The notes below the pieces were generated by a model, which did not search any database, was not told the origin of the DNA, and saw only the letters and a program-made list of their open reading frames with translations. This document shows positions 1 to 5,755 of a stretch of DNA of 5,755 nucleotides, piece after piece. Every line of letters begins with the position of its first letter. The first letter of the stretch is position 1. Source of the DNA: CAZMRQ01 sp964568795 (GTDB taxonomy: Bacteria; Pseudomonadota; Gammaproteobacteria; Comchoanobacterales; Comchoanobacteraceae); contig CAZMRQ010000061.1 of the NCBI GenBank assembly GCA_964568795.1, forward strand, positions 1-5,755, given 5' to 3'. The position numbers and the translations under genes were made by a program.

Positions 1-1
1 A

Positions 2-511
2 AGTGAACATGTAAAGACTCTTCAAGAATACATGTGTTTTCCAGATACGCCTGACGAAGACACCCCTCATAAGATAAAAGAATACCTCGATTTATTCGAT
101 GACTTAAAATCTCATTCCTATGTACGGAGATGTCTGGCACAGGATACTCCTTCTCAAGCCGTAGATAGTTTTAGTTGCAATAACTTCTCCCAAGGTCAAA
201 AGCAACGATTGCGTAATTTTACATTGTTTCATAGACTAAAAGAAGGTGAATTTTTACTGCTTGATGAAATATGCTCATCTCTAGATGAAAAAAACTCAAC
301 AAAACTTATCAATCACTTAGTCAGCAAGAATATTAGCTTTGCTGAAATATCACATTTATATAACAGACACACGATAATCCCCCAAGAAACTTATCATGAA
401 GTCATTTATGTCAGTGAGAATGGCGTGAGTCAAATGACAGTAGCAGAGCACAATCAGAGTATTGCTAATAGAGCTAGAGAAACCCATGCTGATCATCCAA
501 CACACCAATAA
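2..511 (+). CDS. ABC transporter-type ATPase, C-terminal part (5' end outside the window)
   Basis: The frame is open from base 2 with no stop before it, so the gene continues to the left; the ATG at 32 is internal, and about 169 residues are visible. They carry the second half of an ABC nucleotide-binding domain. Counting from the Met at 32, there is a signature motif FSQGQ (52-56) followed by KQR, a Walker B FLLLDE (74-79) with its catalytic Glu, a D-loop SSLD (82-85) and an H-switch SH (107-108). Walker A and the Q-loop must lie off the window. The motifs are all intact, so this is not an obvious pseudogene. The tail after the H-switch is short and has no membrane segment, as in exporters with the membrane domain first and ATPase last (for example the cyclic-peptide/SyrD-like group), but the subfamily cannot be fixed from this half. 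ABC ATPase identity is firm; transporter role and substrate are inference. The end overlaps lnt by 26 bp, suggesting co-transcription. Confidence 0.8.
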   Translation, partial: SEHVKTLQEYMCFPDTPDEDTPHKIKEYLDLFDDLKSHSYVRRCLAQDTPSQAVDSFSCNNFSQGQKQRLRNFTLFHRLKEGEFLLLDEICSSLDEKNSTKLINHLVSKNISFAEISHLYNRHTIIPQETYHEVIYVSENGVSQMTVAEHNQSIANRARETHADHPTHQ

Positions 512-1913
512 CTCATTTATCACAGCACTCATATCATTGATTGGAGGGGCGCTTTATGCGCTCGCCTTCTCTTCATTTACAGAAGGCGTGCACTGGGTGA
601 GCGCACTGTGTGCAGTCGTGCTATGGTGCTGCATTTGCTTATTCAAGCCCACTAGGTTGAATTTTTTACTTTTTTTTATATGCAAATGGTCAGCAATACA
701 CTGGCTGTGGTACCCTCTTCATCATATGGGCCATATGCCTTTAGTTGTTTCGTACATTGTGACTGGCATTCTCATCACGACGCTAGCTTTTACTTCAGCA
801 TTTGTTTGCTACAGCTGGTGTAGATACACATCAATAAAATTAAACGCTATCGTTGGCCTGGGCCTGCTATGGTCATTTATTGATTTTATCTCAGCTTATA
901 TCTTTCACTTTCCATGGCTTATCTTTGCCACATCACAAGCACAGTCTCCCTGGATTTCAATTTTCTCAATCACCGGAACATATCTTGGCACGATTTTAAT
1001 CATTTCAATCTTATCTTCAATCATTTACGGTGTAAAAAATTATCATAAATTTTCAGGAAAATGCTTTCTTATTTTGCCAACACTCCTCATTTTCGTCATT
1101 GCTATGACATTTTCATTACAAAAACACACAGCCACTTCCGGCAATCTCAATGTCACTATTGTGCAAGGAAACATCGATAAAGTAAGCCACGAGGCAGAAA
1201 TCAGCAAATCACTGGACCCTTTAACATTCGCGTCCATGCTCAATGATGAAACACTTGCTATCTATGGAAAATTAACCGCTAATGCACCGTTATCAGATCT
1301 CTATGTATGGCCTGAATGTGTGGTCGGAGACACTGGCAGCCCTTTTAATCAAGGCCACGTCACTAAAATTAAGAAATATATTCCAAAACAATCATCACTT
1401 CTACTCGGCGCTATCCTTGCAGGAAAACAAGATATCAATGCCAGTGTTTTACTCAGCAATGGGATTCAAATAAAACACAAAGACCATTATGTCCCATTAG
1501 CAGAAGAAGGCTACCCACTTTGGTTAGCAAAATTAGCACGACACTATTCCTTACCTGTGTCAGCCATAACCCATCGCGGTGAGAAAGATATCACACATCT
1601 CAAGTTACTCATAGGTCATAAGCAGTACAATGTATTGCCTCTTATCTGTTTTGATGCAGCCTTCCATGTACTTGAACGCAATATTGCTGATACACAGCTT
1701 ATCGTTATTCAATCAGAAAACATCTGGTTTAATTCATCTTGGGCGAACTATCAGCAAATAATGAATGGTCAATATTTATCAAAAAGATATAAACTACCAG
1801 TCATATACAGCACAAACAGTGGCATTTCAGCCATTTATGACAAACAGGGGTTTGCGCAAGTGACTATGCCTGAGAAGATGCATGGTATCCGAACTGCTCA
1901 AATAGCCTTGTAG
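486..1913 (+). CDS. lnt: Apolipoprotein N-acyltransferase (Lnt), divergent, C-terminally short
   Basis: Predicted to transfer an acyl chain from phospholipid to the N-terminal Cys of diacylated lipoproteins at the periplasmic face of the inner membrane. The 475-residue product starts with about seven hydrophobic segments (roughly 9-30, 37-53, 58-76, 85-109, 119-139, 160-182, 192-211), then a nitrilase-fold domain from about 221 to the end. The triad is present: E277 in WPE, K332 in HKDHYVP, C388 in LICFD, matching E. coli E267/K335/C387; E340 sits eight residues after the Lys, as in E. coli. STNSGISAIYDKQG near the end is the usual Lnt closing strand. Oddities: ICFD replaces ICYE, the Trp after VQGN is missing, and the final membrane helix is absent (E. 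coli Lnt is about 512 residues). The ATG at 486 has a TAGAGA stretch 5 bp upstream; a TTG at 462 would add eight residues and lengthen the overlap with the ABC gene. The adjacent leuS supports the call. Confidence 0.87.
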   Translation: MLIIQHTNNSFITALISLIGGALYALAFSSFTEGVHWVSALCAVVLWCCICLFKPTRLNFLLFFICKWSAIHWLWYPLHHMGHMPLVVSYIVTGILITTLAFTSAFVCYSWCRYTSIKLNAIVGLGLLWSFIDFISAYIFHFPWLIFATSQAQSPWISIFSITGTYLGTILIISILSSIIYGVKNYHKFSGKCFLILPTLLIFVIAMTFSLQKHTATSGNLNVTIVQGNIDKVSHEAEISKSLDPLTFASMLNDETLAIYGKLTANAPLSDLYVWPECVVGDTGSPFNQGHVTKIKKYIPKQSSLLLGAILAGKQDINASVLLSNGIQIKHKDHYVPLAEEGYPLWLAKLARHYSLPVSAITHRGEKDITHLKLLIGHKQYNVLPLICFDAAFHVLERNIADTQLIVIQSENIWFNSSWANYQQIMNGQYLSKRYKLPVIYSTNSGISAIYDKQGFAQVTMPEKMHGIRTAQIAL

Positions 1914-1936
1914 CTGTAATTTTGCAGACTCACATA

Positions 1937-1965
1937 TTTACAAATAGATAGAAAGTAAGGATAAT
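1937..1965 (+). promoter_or_regulatory. Candidate sigma70 promoter of leuS
   Basis: TTTACA (1937-1942) and GATAAT (1960-1965) each match the sigma70 -35 and -10 consensus at five of six positions, separated by the ideal 17 bp. The predicted transcript start is near 1972, giving a leader of about 20 nt before the leuS ATG. It lies in the 78-bp gap after lnt, so leuS and the lipoprotein gene can be expressed independently of the upstream pair. Predicted from consensus only. Confidence 0.6.
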
Positions 1966-1991
1966 ACGCATAATCAACGCGAGTGTCATTC

Positions 1992-4415
1992 ATGATGAAT
2001 CAAAAAAACAGCAAATACGATCCACTGCATATACAAAAATGGTTCAATCAGAATATTACAACTCCTGAAGTTAATCTGAGCACTCATAAAAAAAAGTTCT
2101 ACTGCCTAACTATGTTTCCGTACCCAAGCGGGCACTTGCATATGGGACATGTACGCGTTTATAGCATTTGTGATACCATTACGCGCGTGAAGAAAATGCA
2201 AGGGTACGAGGTCTTTCATCCGATGGGATGGGATGCATTTGGTTTGCCAGCTGAAAATGCAGCGCTTAAACATGGCCTACATCCAAGTGAGTGGACTCAA
2301 AAAAATATTGCTCATATGAAACAGCAGTTAGAAAGCTTAGGCTGTAACTACGACTGGAATCATGAGCTGCAAACATGTGATGCAAGCTACTACAAATGGC
2401 AACAATGGCTGTTTTTACAAATGCATAAAAATAATTTAGCTTACCGCCTATCCTCTGTTGTTAATTGGGACCCTGTCGACCAGACTGTCCTGGCCAATGA
2501 ACAGGTCATTGATGGCAAAGGTTGGCGTAGTGGTGCTGTAGTTGAACGCAAAGCGATTCCTCAATGGTTTGTCCGCATTACTGATTATGCAGATGCACTA
2601 CTCGATGATTTGCACCAATTAAAAGAAAGATGGCCCGAACAAGTATTAACCATGCAAAATAATTGGATTGGGCGGTCCAAGGGAGCAGTGATCTCTTTCA
2701 CCTGCCGGGATGACTCCAAGGCTATCAATGATAACATTCATGTATATACGACGCGGCCTGACACTCTATTTGGTGTTGCAGCAATCATGATTGCAGCTGA
2801 CCACCCATTGGCAAAAAAAATAGCAATAAATAACCCAAAAATATCAGACTACATTGCTGAATGCTTGCAAGGTCAAACTGCTGAATCAGCCTTAGAAACA
2901 ATGAAAAAGACTGGCTTAAATACAGGACTGCATGCAAAGCACCCGCTTTCTAATACGCTGGTCCCTGTTTGGATTGCTAACTACATCCTTGGGCATTACG
3001 GCCAAGGCGCTGTTATGAGTGTGCCAGCGCATGACAAACGCGACTATGAGTTTGCTTTGGAATACAAACTCCCTATCAAACAAGTTATCACCGGACCTCA
3101 AGACTCGCTCCCCTATCTAGATCACGGGACACTTATAGAATCTGATGAATACAGCGGCATGACAAGTTCTCAAGCTATTGATGCTATTATTGCTAAACTA
3201 GCTGATGTGAATGCCGGCTATTCAGAAAAGCAATACCGCCTTCGAGACTGGGGTATTTCCCGACAGCGCTACTGGGGGTGCCCTATTCCTATCATTTACT
3301 GCAAATCATGTGGCATTGTTCCAGTCCCAGAAGATCAACTTCCTGTATTGCTTCCCATCGACATTGACTACAAGCCTGGCGAAACAACACTAGCAAATAT
3401 TGATTCATTTAAAAAGTGCACTTGTCCGAACTGTCATAACCTAGCTGAAAGAGAAACAGATACATTCGATACTTTCTTTGATTCATCTTGGTACTTTATA
3501 CGCTATCTTGACTCGCAAAACAGCAATGAAATCTGCCGCAGTGATTTTCAATCTTGGCTTCCCGTTGATCTTTATATAGGGGGCATTGAACATGCTATAT
3601 TGCATCTTCTCTATGCGCGTTTTATGACAAAGGTCATGGCTGATCTTAAGTTAGTTAAACATGTAGAGCCATTTAAACAGCTCCTCACTCAAGGAATGGT
3701 ATTAAATAAAGGCATGAAAATGTCAAAGTCTAAAGGAAATATTGTTGATCCTGCTCAGATCATAAGCCAGTATGGTTCTGATGCAGTCCGACTTTTCATG
3801 ATTTTTGCTGCGCCTCCTGAGCAATCACTTGAGTGGAATGATCATGGCATAGAGGGCGCCTATAAGTTTCTCAGTAAGCTTTTTCATCTATGCCAGGAAC
3901 ACACTTCTACTGACCTTCGAATGACAGCTGAACAAGATGATATCAACAACTCGCTGTATCAAGATGCCCAGCATATCCTCAATTCACTTTTACGTGATTA
4001 CGAGAAACAGCACTTAAATACTGTCGTTTCGTCAATAATGAAACTCGTTAACCTTATCGATGATAAGTCTCCTCAACGTATAGTGTTGCTTATTCTAAAA
4101 GATGCGCTTAGTTGTCTCTATCCTATTTGCCCCAAGATCTCACACTATTTATGGCATCAACTCGGTGGAAAGACTGAACTACTGACTGCAAAGTGGCCAC
4201 AAGTGAATCATCAAGCACTCGCTAAACGCAGCATCAACTATGTCGTGCAAGTCAATGGGAAAACGAAATTCTCACATCAGTTTTCACAAGATGACAGCGA
4301 AACTGATATTCTTCAGTTTCTTATTCAATCAGAAAGAATGAATAAGTGGTTGGATGGCAAAACATATCGGACAATTTTCGTCCCGAAAAGATTGGTGAAC
4401 TTTGTATGCAAATAA
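1992..4415 (+). CDS. leuS: Leucyl-tRNA synthetase
   Basis: Class I aminoacyl-tRNA synthetase that charges tRNA-Leu with leucine in the cytoplasm, using ATP. The 807-residue protein is complete. In order: HIGH-type motif HMGH (50-53) after FPYPSG; the editing (CP1) domain with TTRPDT (253-258) and the conserved Asp of AHDKRDYEF (348), so hydrolytic proofreading of mischarged tRNA should be intact; the RLRDWGISRQRYWG block; a zinc-ribbon-like insert with CKSC (437-440) and CTCPNC (476-481); ETDTFDTF and SSWY; then KMSKS (576-580), a helical anticodon-binding domain and a C-terminal VQVNGKTK domain. It is about 50 residues shorter than the E. coli enzyme (860) mainly because the leucine-specific insertion before KMSKS is almost absent: only five residues separate QGMV from KMSKS. 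The start could be GTG 1983, ATG 1992 or ATG 1995; 1992 is chosen because GAGTG at 1981-1985 sits at ribosome-binding distance and the predicted transcript start is near 1972. Confidence 0.97.
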   Translation: MMNQKNSKYDPLHIQKWFNQNITTPEVNLSTHKKKFYCLTMFPYPSGHLHMGHVRVYSICDTITRVKKMQGYEVFHPMGWDAFGLPAENAALKHGLHPSEWTQKNIAHMKQQLESLGCNYDWNHELQTCDASYYKWQQWLFLQMHKNNLAYRLSSVVNWDPVDQTVLANEQVIDGKGWRSGAVVERKAIPQWFVRITDYADALLDDLHQLKERWPEQVLTMQNNWIGRSKGAVISFTCRDDSKAINDNIHVYTTRPDTLFGVAAIMIAADHPLAKKIAINNPKISDYIAECLQGQTAESALETMKKTGLNTGLHAKHPLSNTLVPVWIANYILGHYGQGAVMSVPAHDKRDYEFALEYKLPIKQVITGPQDSLPYLDHGTLIESDEYSGMTSSQAIDAIIAKLADVNAGYSEKQYRLRDWGISRQRYWGCPIPIIYCKSCGIVPVPEDQLPVLLPIDIDYKPGETTLANIDSFKKCTCPNCHNLAERETDTFDTFFDSSWYFIRYLDSQNSNEICRSDFQSWLPVDLYIGGIEHAILHLLYARFMTKVMADLKLVKHVEPFKQLLTQGMVLNKGMKMSKSKGNIVDPAQIISQYGSDAVRLFMIFAAPPEQSLEWNDHGIEGAYKFLSKLFHLCQEHTSTDLRMTAEQDDINNSLYQDAQHILNSLLRDYEKQHLNTVVSSIMKLVNLIDDKSPQRIVLLILKDALSCLYPICPKISHYLWHQLGGKTELLTAKWPQVNHQALAKRSINYVVQVNGKTKFSHQFSQDDSETDILQFLIQSERMNKWLDGKTYRTIFVPKRLVNFVCK
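4394..4398 (+). promoter_or_regulatory. Ribosome binding site inside the leuS 3' end
   Basis: GGTGA lies 7 bp before the ATG at 4406 and within the last codons of leuS. It decides the start of the lipoprotein gene, favouring 4406 over the in-frame ATG at 4346, which would create a 70-bp overlap and an unusually long leader before the lipobox. Arrangement fits translational coupling to leuS. Confidence 0.6.
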
Positions 4416-4837
4416 TTTTAATACTATTAAGCACTCTTTTTTTAACTGGGTGTCACACGATCAAATACTCGTGCACTGACTACAATATCAATATAACATC
4501 ATCGAGCAATTGCCAATCATATACCCGTGTACTTAAAAAACAATTAGGTATTTACCGTATATACCATAATCCAAATTCCACATGTCACATTCTCATTCAT
4601 CTCAATGAAACTGACTCTCAATCATTATTCAGTAAACTACGCACTAGCGGTGACTATAACCTTCATGAAAATATACTCAAAGCAGATGTCACTCTCAATA
4701 AGGATAAAAACAATATTCACCATATCAACTCATACAGCAGCAGTGTATCACAAGATTCTATTTCATCTCATGATAGTAAGCTTGACCTTATTGGCGACAT
4801 TGCTGCACAAATCAGTCTTCTGCTAGATCGTAGTTAA
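4406..4837 (+). CDS. lptE: Small outer-membrane lipoprotein, probable LptE (LPS-assembly lipoprotein)
   Basis: The 143-residue product begins with a short hydrophobic leader ending in the lipobox LTGC, so signal peptidase II should cleave before C16. Residue +2 is His, not Asp, which fits sorting to the outer membrane. The mature part is about 127 residues with no membrane helix: an N-terminal strand, an amphipathic helix around SYTRVLKKQLGI (39-50), strands including ILIHLNE and ADVTLNKD, a Ser-rich stretch (109-121) and a last helix IGDIAAQISLLL. This order resembles LptE, which plugs the LptD barrel and helps deliver LPS to the cell surface. The gene overlaps leuS by 10 bp, exactly where LptE is encoded in most gammaproteobacteria, and that synteny is the main argument. 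Sequence similarity by eye is weak and it is shorter than E. coli LptE (193). The leader has no Lys or Arg before its hydrophobic core, which is unusual. Lipoprotein: confident; LptE: likely but unproven. Confidence 0.68.
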   Translation: MQIILILLSTLFLTGCHTIKYSCTDYNINITSSSNCQSYTRVLKKQLGIYRIYHNPNSTCHILIHLNETDSQSLFSKLRTSGDYNLHENILKADVTLNKDKNNIHHINSYSSSVSQDSISSHDSKLDLIGDIAAQISLLLDRS

Positions 4838-5627
4838 ACTGTTCTGGCTGTAAATAACCGTCTTTTTCAATAGAATAATGTTCAAAGTCATCAATTCCTG
4901 CATCTATAAGGACCTGCTCATCTATAAGACACTGACCATTTATGTCTGACTTATCAAGCAACACACATATGGCATCAGCAATAATTTGTGGCTTTCGTTT
5001 CTTAGACATCATATCACCATATGTCCCACTAATAACATTGCATATATCTATAGCTGCAATTGAGGTCATAGGCCACATAGTATTGACTTTAATCCGATCA
5101 CCTCTAAGCTCTTGAGAAAGACCAACAGCTGTCATGGCACATAAATAGCGTGATGCAGTATATGGAAGATGGGCTCCAAGCCAGCGTGGATCGAGATTAA
5201 TAGGAGGGGCTATGAAAACTATATGCGGATTTTCAGAGCCTTGCATTAGCTGAACCAATGCTTTTGATATGAGCATGGGTGCGCGGGCATTTATCTGATG
5301 CATCAAATCTATTTGCGCAGGTGTTGTATCGAACACGTTACTCAATTTTACTACTGTTGCACAATGTATGAAACCATCGACTGTTGTAGAGGAATGGCTG
5401 ATAACACGGACAGCAGCAGTTATACTTTCTTCACTCCGTATGTCCGTATTAATAAATGTGGCCTTACTGCCTAAAGATTCAATTTTATCACATACACTCG
5501 TTATTCCATCCGAAGGCTTCGCAAGAATAATAATATGGCAATTTTCTTCAGCTAACCGCAGAGCTGTCGCCAAACCTATGCCCTGACTGCCACCTGTAAT
5601 AACATATGTTTTATCTGTATTCATCAT
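4812..5627 (-). CDS. Short-chain dehydrogenase/reductase, HSDL2-like, with altered catalytic residues
   Basis: A 271-residue single-domain Rossmann protein, a usual SDR length. Visible: the nucleotide-binding TGGSQGIG (11-18), the TDIRSEES acidic turn (61-68), and N113 of the SDR catalytic tetrad. Several blocks match the SDR domain of HSDL2, a family named as NAD(P)-dependent oxidoreductases possibly acting on lipids: APPINLDPRW (140-149), VNTMWPMTSI (181-190), KPQIIADAI (212-220), LIDEQVL plus IDDFEHY (234-251), and LQPEQF near the end. The SCP2 lipid-transfer domain of animal HSDL2 is absent. The active site is abnormal: in YxxxK, Tyr156 is kept but the Lys is Arg160 (codon CGC), the Ser expected in the ISPP block is Ala140, and NNAG reads HCAT (88-91). 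It may be inactive, altered or a binding protein; substrate unknown. ATG 5627 is chosen (5624 is equally possible) for its upstream AGGA; the longer ATG at 5654 would fall in the predicted -10 box. The gene converges on, and overlaps, the lipoprotein gene. Confidence 0.85.
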   Translation of the reverse strand: MMNTDKTYVITGGSQGIGLATALRLAEENCHIIILAKPSDGITSVCDKIESLGSKATFINTDIRSEESITAAVRVISHSSTTVDGFIHCATVVKLSNVFDTTPAQIDLMHQINARAPMLISKALVQLMQGSENPHIVFIAPPINLDPRWLGAHLPYTASRYLCAMTAVGLSQELRGDRIKVNTMWPMTSIAAIDICNVISGTYGDMMSKKRKPQIIADAICVLLDKSDINGQCLIDEQVLIDAGIDDFEHYSIEKDGYLQPEQFNYDLAED

Positions 5628-5632
5628 TATAA

Positions 5633-5636
5633 TCCT
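5633..5636 (-). promoter_or_regulatory. Ribosome binding site of the SDR gene
   Basis: AGGA on the minus strand lies 5 bp before the ATG at 5627 and 8 bp before the second ATG at 5624. It rules in this pair of starts over the ATG at 5654, which has no comparable site. Confidence 0.6.
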
Positions 5637-5649
5637 ATAGTATGAAATG

Positions 5650-5678
5650 AGCATAGCAAATCAGATGAATGTGAACAA
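5650..5678 (-). promoter_or_regulatory. Candidate extended -10 promoter of the SDR gene
   Basis: On the minus strand, TATGCT (5655-5650) preceded by TGC forms an extended -10 element, with TTGTTC (5678-5673) 17 bp upstream as a weak -35. The AT-only tract just beyond it (5683-5714) is at the position of an UP element. The predicted start of transcription, near 5643, leaves a leader of about 15 nt containing the AGGA site. Consensus-based, moderate support. Confidence 0.4.
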
Positions 5679-5685
5679 GCCCTAT

Positions 5686-5704
5686 TAATATTTTTTTAAT
5701 ATTA
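5686..5704. repeat. AT-only inverted repeat
   Basis: TAATATT (5686-5692) and AATATTA (5698-5704) are a perfect 7-bp inverted repeat around five T. It consists only of A and T, so a hairpin would be weak and it is a poor terminator candidate. It sits upstream of the SDR promoter and may simply be part of an AT-rich promoter region or a regulator site. Confidence 0.35.
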
Positions 5705-5722
5705 TTATTTAATTGTTTAGTC

Positions 5723-5750
5723 CCTTATTCATATGGTGTATCATATAAGG
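5723..5750. repeat. Interrupted inverted repeat CCTTAT / ATAAGG
   Basis: CCTTAT (5723-5728) and ATAAGG (5745-5750) are perfect 6-bp inverted arms 16 bp apart, enclosing a CATATG. Arm centres are 22 bp apart, about two helical turns, a spacing compatible with a dimeric regulator. The right arm overlaps AAGGA (5747-5751), which could be the ribosome binding site of a plus-strand gene beginning just beyond the window. Short arms in AT-rich DNA can arise by chance. Confidence 0.3.
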
Positions 5751-5755
5751 AACTA

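Noticed and set aside
462..485. TTG at 462 as start of lnt
   Set aside because: It would lengthen the overlap with the ABC gene to 50 bp; the ATG at 486 has a nearby purine-rich site and gives a normal Lnt N-terminus.
1914..1936. Possible terminator after lnt (CTG...CAG stem)
   Set aside because: The stem is only three base pairs and has no T-tract, so it does not support a terminator call.
4346..4405. ATG at 4346 as start of the lipoprotein
   Set aside because: It adds 20 hydrophilic residues before the leader and a 70-bp overlap; GGTGA 7 bp before 4406 supports the shorter form.
4605..4826. 73-codon plus-strand open frame inside the lipoprotein gene
   Set aside because: It is a shadow frame within the lipoprotein, without a ribosome binding site or recognisable motif.
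5368..5586. 72-codon plus-strand open frame opposite the SDR
   Set aside because: It lies antisense to the conserved Rossmann part of the SDR and shows no features of its own.
5628..5654. ATG at 5654 as start of the SDR
   Set aside because: It overlaps the predicted -10 box, has no clear ribosome binding site, and the SDR fold begins right after the Met pair at 5627/5624.
5713..5744. Plus-strand promoter TTGTTT / TATCAT at the right edge
   Set aside because: The spacing is 20 bp, too long for a sigma70 promoter, and no better-spaced -10 is present.

Overview
The window looks like a piece of an AT-rich, probably reduced or host-associated Gram-negative chromosome, most likely gammaproteobacterial. 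The order lnt - leuS - lptE-like lipoprotein is the core of a cluster common in gammaproteobacteria (corC-lnt-leuS-lptE-holA). The leucyl-tRNA synthetase also reads like a gammaproteobacterial bacterial-type enzyme. A lineage such as Legionellales or a relative is a guess from AT richness and divergence, not something the sequence proves.

Layout. (1) Bases 2-511 (+) are the C-terminal half of an ABC ATPase domain whose start lies left of the window. (2) Overlapping its end, 486-1913 (+) encodes a divergent apolipoprotein N-acyltransferase, Lnt. (3) A short gap holds a good sigma70-type promoter (TTTACA-17-GATAAT) in front of (4) leuS, 1992-4415 (+), complete. (5) A small lipoprotein gene, 4406-4837 (+), overlaps the leuS stop; its place and helix/strand pattern suggest LptE, the LPS-assembly lipoprotein. 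(6) Convergent to it, with the two 3' ends overlapping by 26 bp, is a short-chain dehydrogenase/reductase on the minus strand, 4812-5627, resembling the SDR domain of HSDL2 but lacking two catalytic residues. (7) The right end (5628-5755) is intergenic, very AT-rich, with a candidate promoter for the SDR and two small inverted repeats. No gap reaches 300 bp, and I see no tRNA, rRNA, CRISPR array, insertion sequence or attachment site.

How the genes fit together. Lnt adds the third acyl chain to lipoproteins at the periplasmic face of the inner membrane. The small lipoprotein downstream would be one of its substrates and, if it is LptE, helps LptD place LPS in the outer membrane. LeuRS is a housekeeping enzyme that shares the locus by ancestral synteny. 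The ABC protein and the SDR are not usual members of this cluster; in their places the expected corC (left) and holA (right) are missing, so the locus has been rearranged at both ends.

I do not see a clearly new biological system here. The best leads are degenerate or remodelled enzymes: an Lnt without its last membrane helix and with changes at residues reported essential in E. coli, and an SDR with Arg in place of the catalytic Lys.
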